NCBI GenBank assembly: GCA_004558185.1
Contig: SFDP01000013.1
Coordinates: 1-47,302 of the forward strand
Direction of reading: 5' to 3'
DNA: 47,302 nucleotides
Source: Lachnospiraceae bacterium
Lineage (GTDB): Bacteria > Bacillota > Clostridia > Lachnospirales > Lachnospiraceae
Shown here: positions 46,907 through 47,302 of the stretch, piece after piece
Numbering within the stretch: position 1 is the first letter of the stretch
How the letters are laid out: the number at the start of each line of letters is the position of its first letter
Program-made: the position numbers and the translations under genes
The notes under the pieces: model-generated
What the model was told of the DNA's origin: nothing
Seen by the model: the letters and a program-made list of their open reading frames with translations, nothing else
The model's database searches: none

Positions 46907-47217
46907 AAAAGAAGAACCTTAAAAAGTTACTTATCTTGAACATACCTTATGTTGTGATAGGACTTGTGGCAACCAATATAGGCGAGGCATTTCGAATCGC
47001 CGGGGGAACAAATGCATCTGAAAAGGTGCAGAGTGTAGTGCTGGATGGCTGCTTTGGAACGGCATTTGCCAATCCATTGCCGAGTCTACATCCCATTGAT
47101 TTATTAGTGGGGCTTGCTATCGGCGGAATCTTACGGCTTGCGGTTTATATCAAAGGTAAGAATGCCAAGAAATTTCGTCACAATCAGGAATATGGATCTG
47201 CCAGATGGAGTGCATAA
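46903..47217 (+). pseudogene. VirD4/TraG coupling protein, truncated after 104 residues
   Basis: The N-terminus is that of a Tn1549-type coupling protein: LKKLLILNIPYVVIGLVATN (first membrane helix), NPLPSLHPIDLLVGLAIGGI (second helix) and YIKGKNAKKFRHNQEYGSAR. In intact members the GSARW block leads within 50-60 residues to the Walker A motif of a protein of about 600 residues. Here the frame reaches TAA two codons after GSARW, and the next coding sequence belongs to a serine recombinase. I infer an insertion at about 47205-47215. Unless the inserted element excises cleanly, DNA transfer by this element should be off. Confidence 0.85.
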
Positions 47218-47302
47218 TTTTAAGTGTAAAGGAAGCCTATATGGACGCACAGGAGGTTATGCACATGACTGATTATAGTAAAATTACAGCCCTTTACTCC
47301 CG
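47207..47302 (+). mobile_element. Left end of a large serine recombinase element nested in virD4
   Basis: Right after the virD4 truncation comes a short AT-rich leader and then the start of a recombinase gene. Elements of the TnpX/TndX type carry their recombinase close to one end. The junction can be placed only within about ten bases, and the far end is outside the window. Confidence 0.7.
47265..47302 (+). CDS. Large serine recombinase, N-terminal start (partial)
   Basis: The frame MTDYSKITALYS is the N-terminus common to TnpX/TndX-like recombinases, where the serine nucleophile follows in the next residues (R-L-S pattern), just beyond the window. AGGAGG at 47251-47256 lies eight bases before the ATG at 47265; in-frame ATGs at 47241 and 47259 are less well placed. 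Only 12 codons are seen, so the call relies on recognition of the short opening and on context. Confidence 0.72.
   Translation, partial: MTDYSKITALYS

Noticed and set aside
1..47302. CRISPR array or retron/reverse transcriptase locus
   Set aside because: No set of 24-40-bp repeats with regular spacers and no reverse transcriptase motif was seen on either strand; the repeats present are short operator- or iteron-like words.

Overview
The window reads as a Gram-positive, low-to-moderate GC Clostridia chromosome, most likely Lachnospiraceae. The grounds are the six-cysteine SCIFF peptide with its radical SAM maturase, a fused SecDF, a meso-diaminopimelate lysine/peptidoglycan route (Ddh, LysA, and a MurE with the DNPR motif), a PrpC/PrkC/RsgA cluster, and mobile DNA of the Tn1549/Lachnospiraceae ICE type. 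No species can be named from the sequence alone.

Positions 1-31456 are chromosomal backbone, almost all on the + strand. A 23S rRNA 3' end is followed by a terminator, with no 5S gene seen. Then come cheV, a divergent sirtuin-like gene and an acidic membrane protein carrying FliM-like IDALLNE motifs; hisH-hisF; ung; a TrmB-type regulator with ddh and lysA; a tRNA-Leu(CAA); an Sfp-type phosphopantetheinyl transferase; a bare amidase domain; and a convergent CNNM/CorC-type transporter gene. The TIGR04086-scfA-scfB-secDF-recJ block follows. A 141-bp MITE-like repeat precedes murE. A long tightly packed run then carries priA, def, fmt, a zinc metallopeptidase, rsmB, rlmN, prpC, prkC and rsgA, which together cover replication restart, formyl-Met handling, rRNA methylation and cell-wall signalling.

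The backbone stops at the rsgA terminator near 31521. From there to the end the DNA is an AT-richer mosaic of accessory elements. First come collapsed fragments of a membrane-associated protein joined to the C-terminal part of an ADP-ribosylglycohydrolase, then an intact PARG-like/DUF1810 fusion. An XRE/antitoxin/PIN toxin set follows, then an insertion sequence broken twice, whose leader holds interlocking inverted repeats. Next is the xis/int end of a Tn1549-like transposon with its integrase internally deleted, followed by a tightly coupled four-gene cassette (38383-41140) of glycine-zipper and coiled-coil membrane proteins led by an HTH protein. I cannot assign this cassette to a described system.

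From about 41217 the left part of a second integrative conjugative element begins. It has a divergent control region with clear operators, a small HTH protein, five 7-bp repeats at an exact 11-bp period, a DUF5688 gene between two related hairpins, a RepA_N-type initiator, PcfB and the start of the VirD4 coupling protein. VirD4 stops after 104 residues, exactly where the start of a large serine recombinase gene appears, so a further element seems to be nested inside the conjugation module. The strongest candidates for new biology are the four-gene cassette and its shattered paralogues near 31.6-32.1 kb, the 11-bp-phased repeats, the interlocking leader RNA of the IS, and the chemotaxis-like trio beside the rRNA operon.
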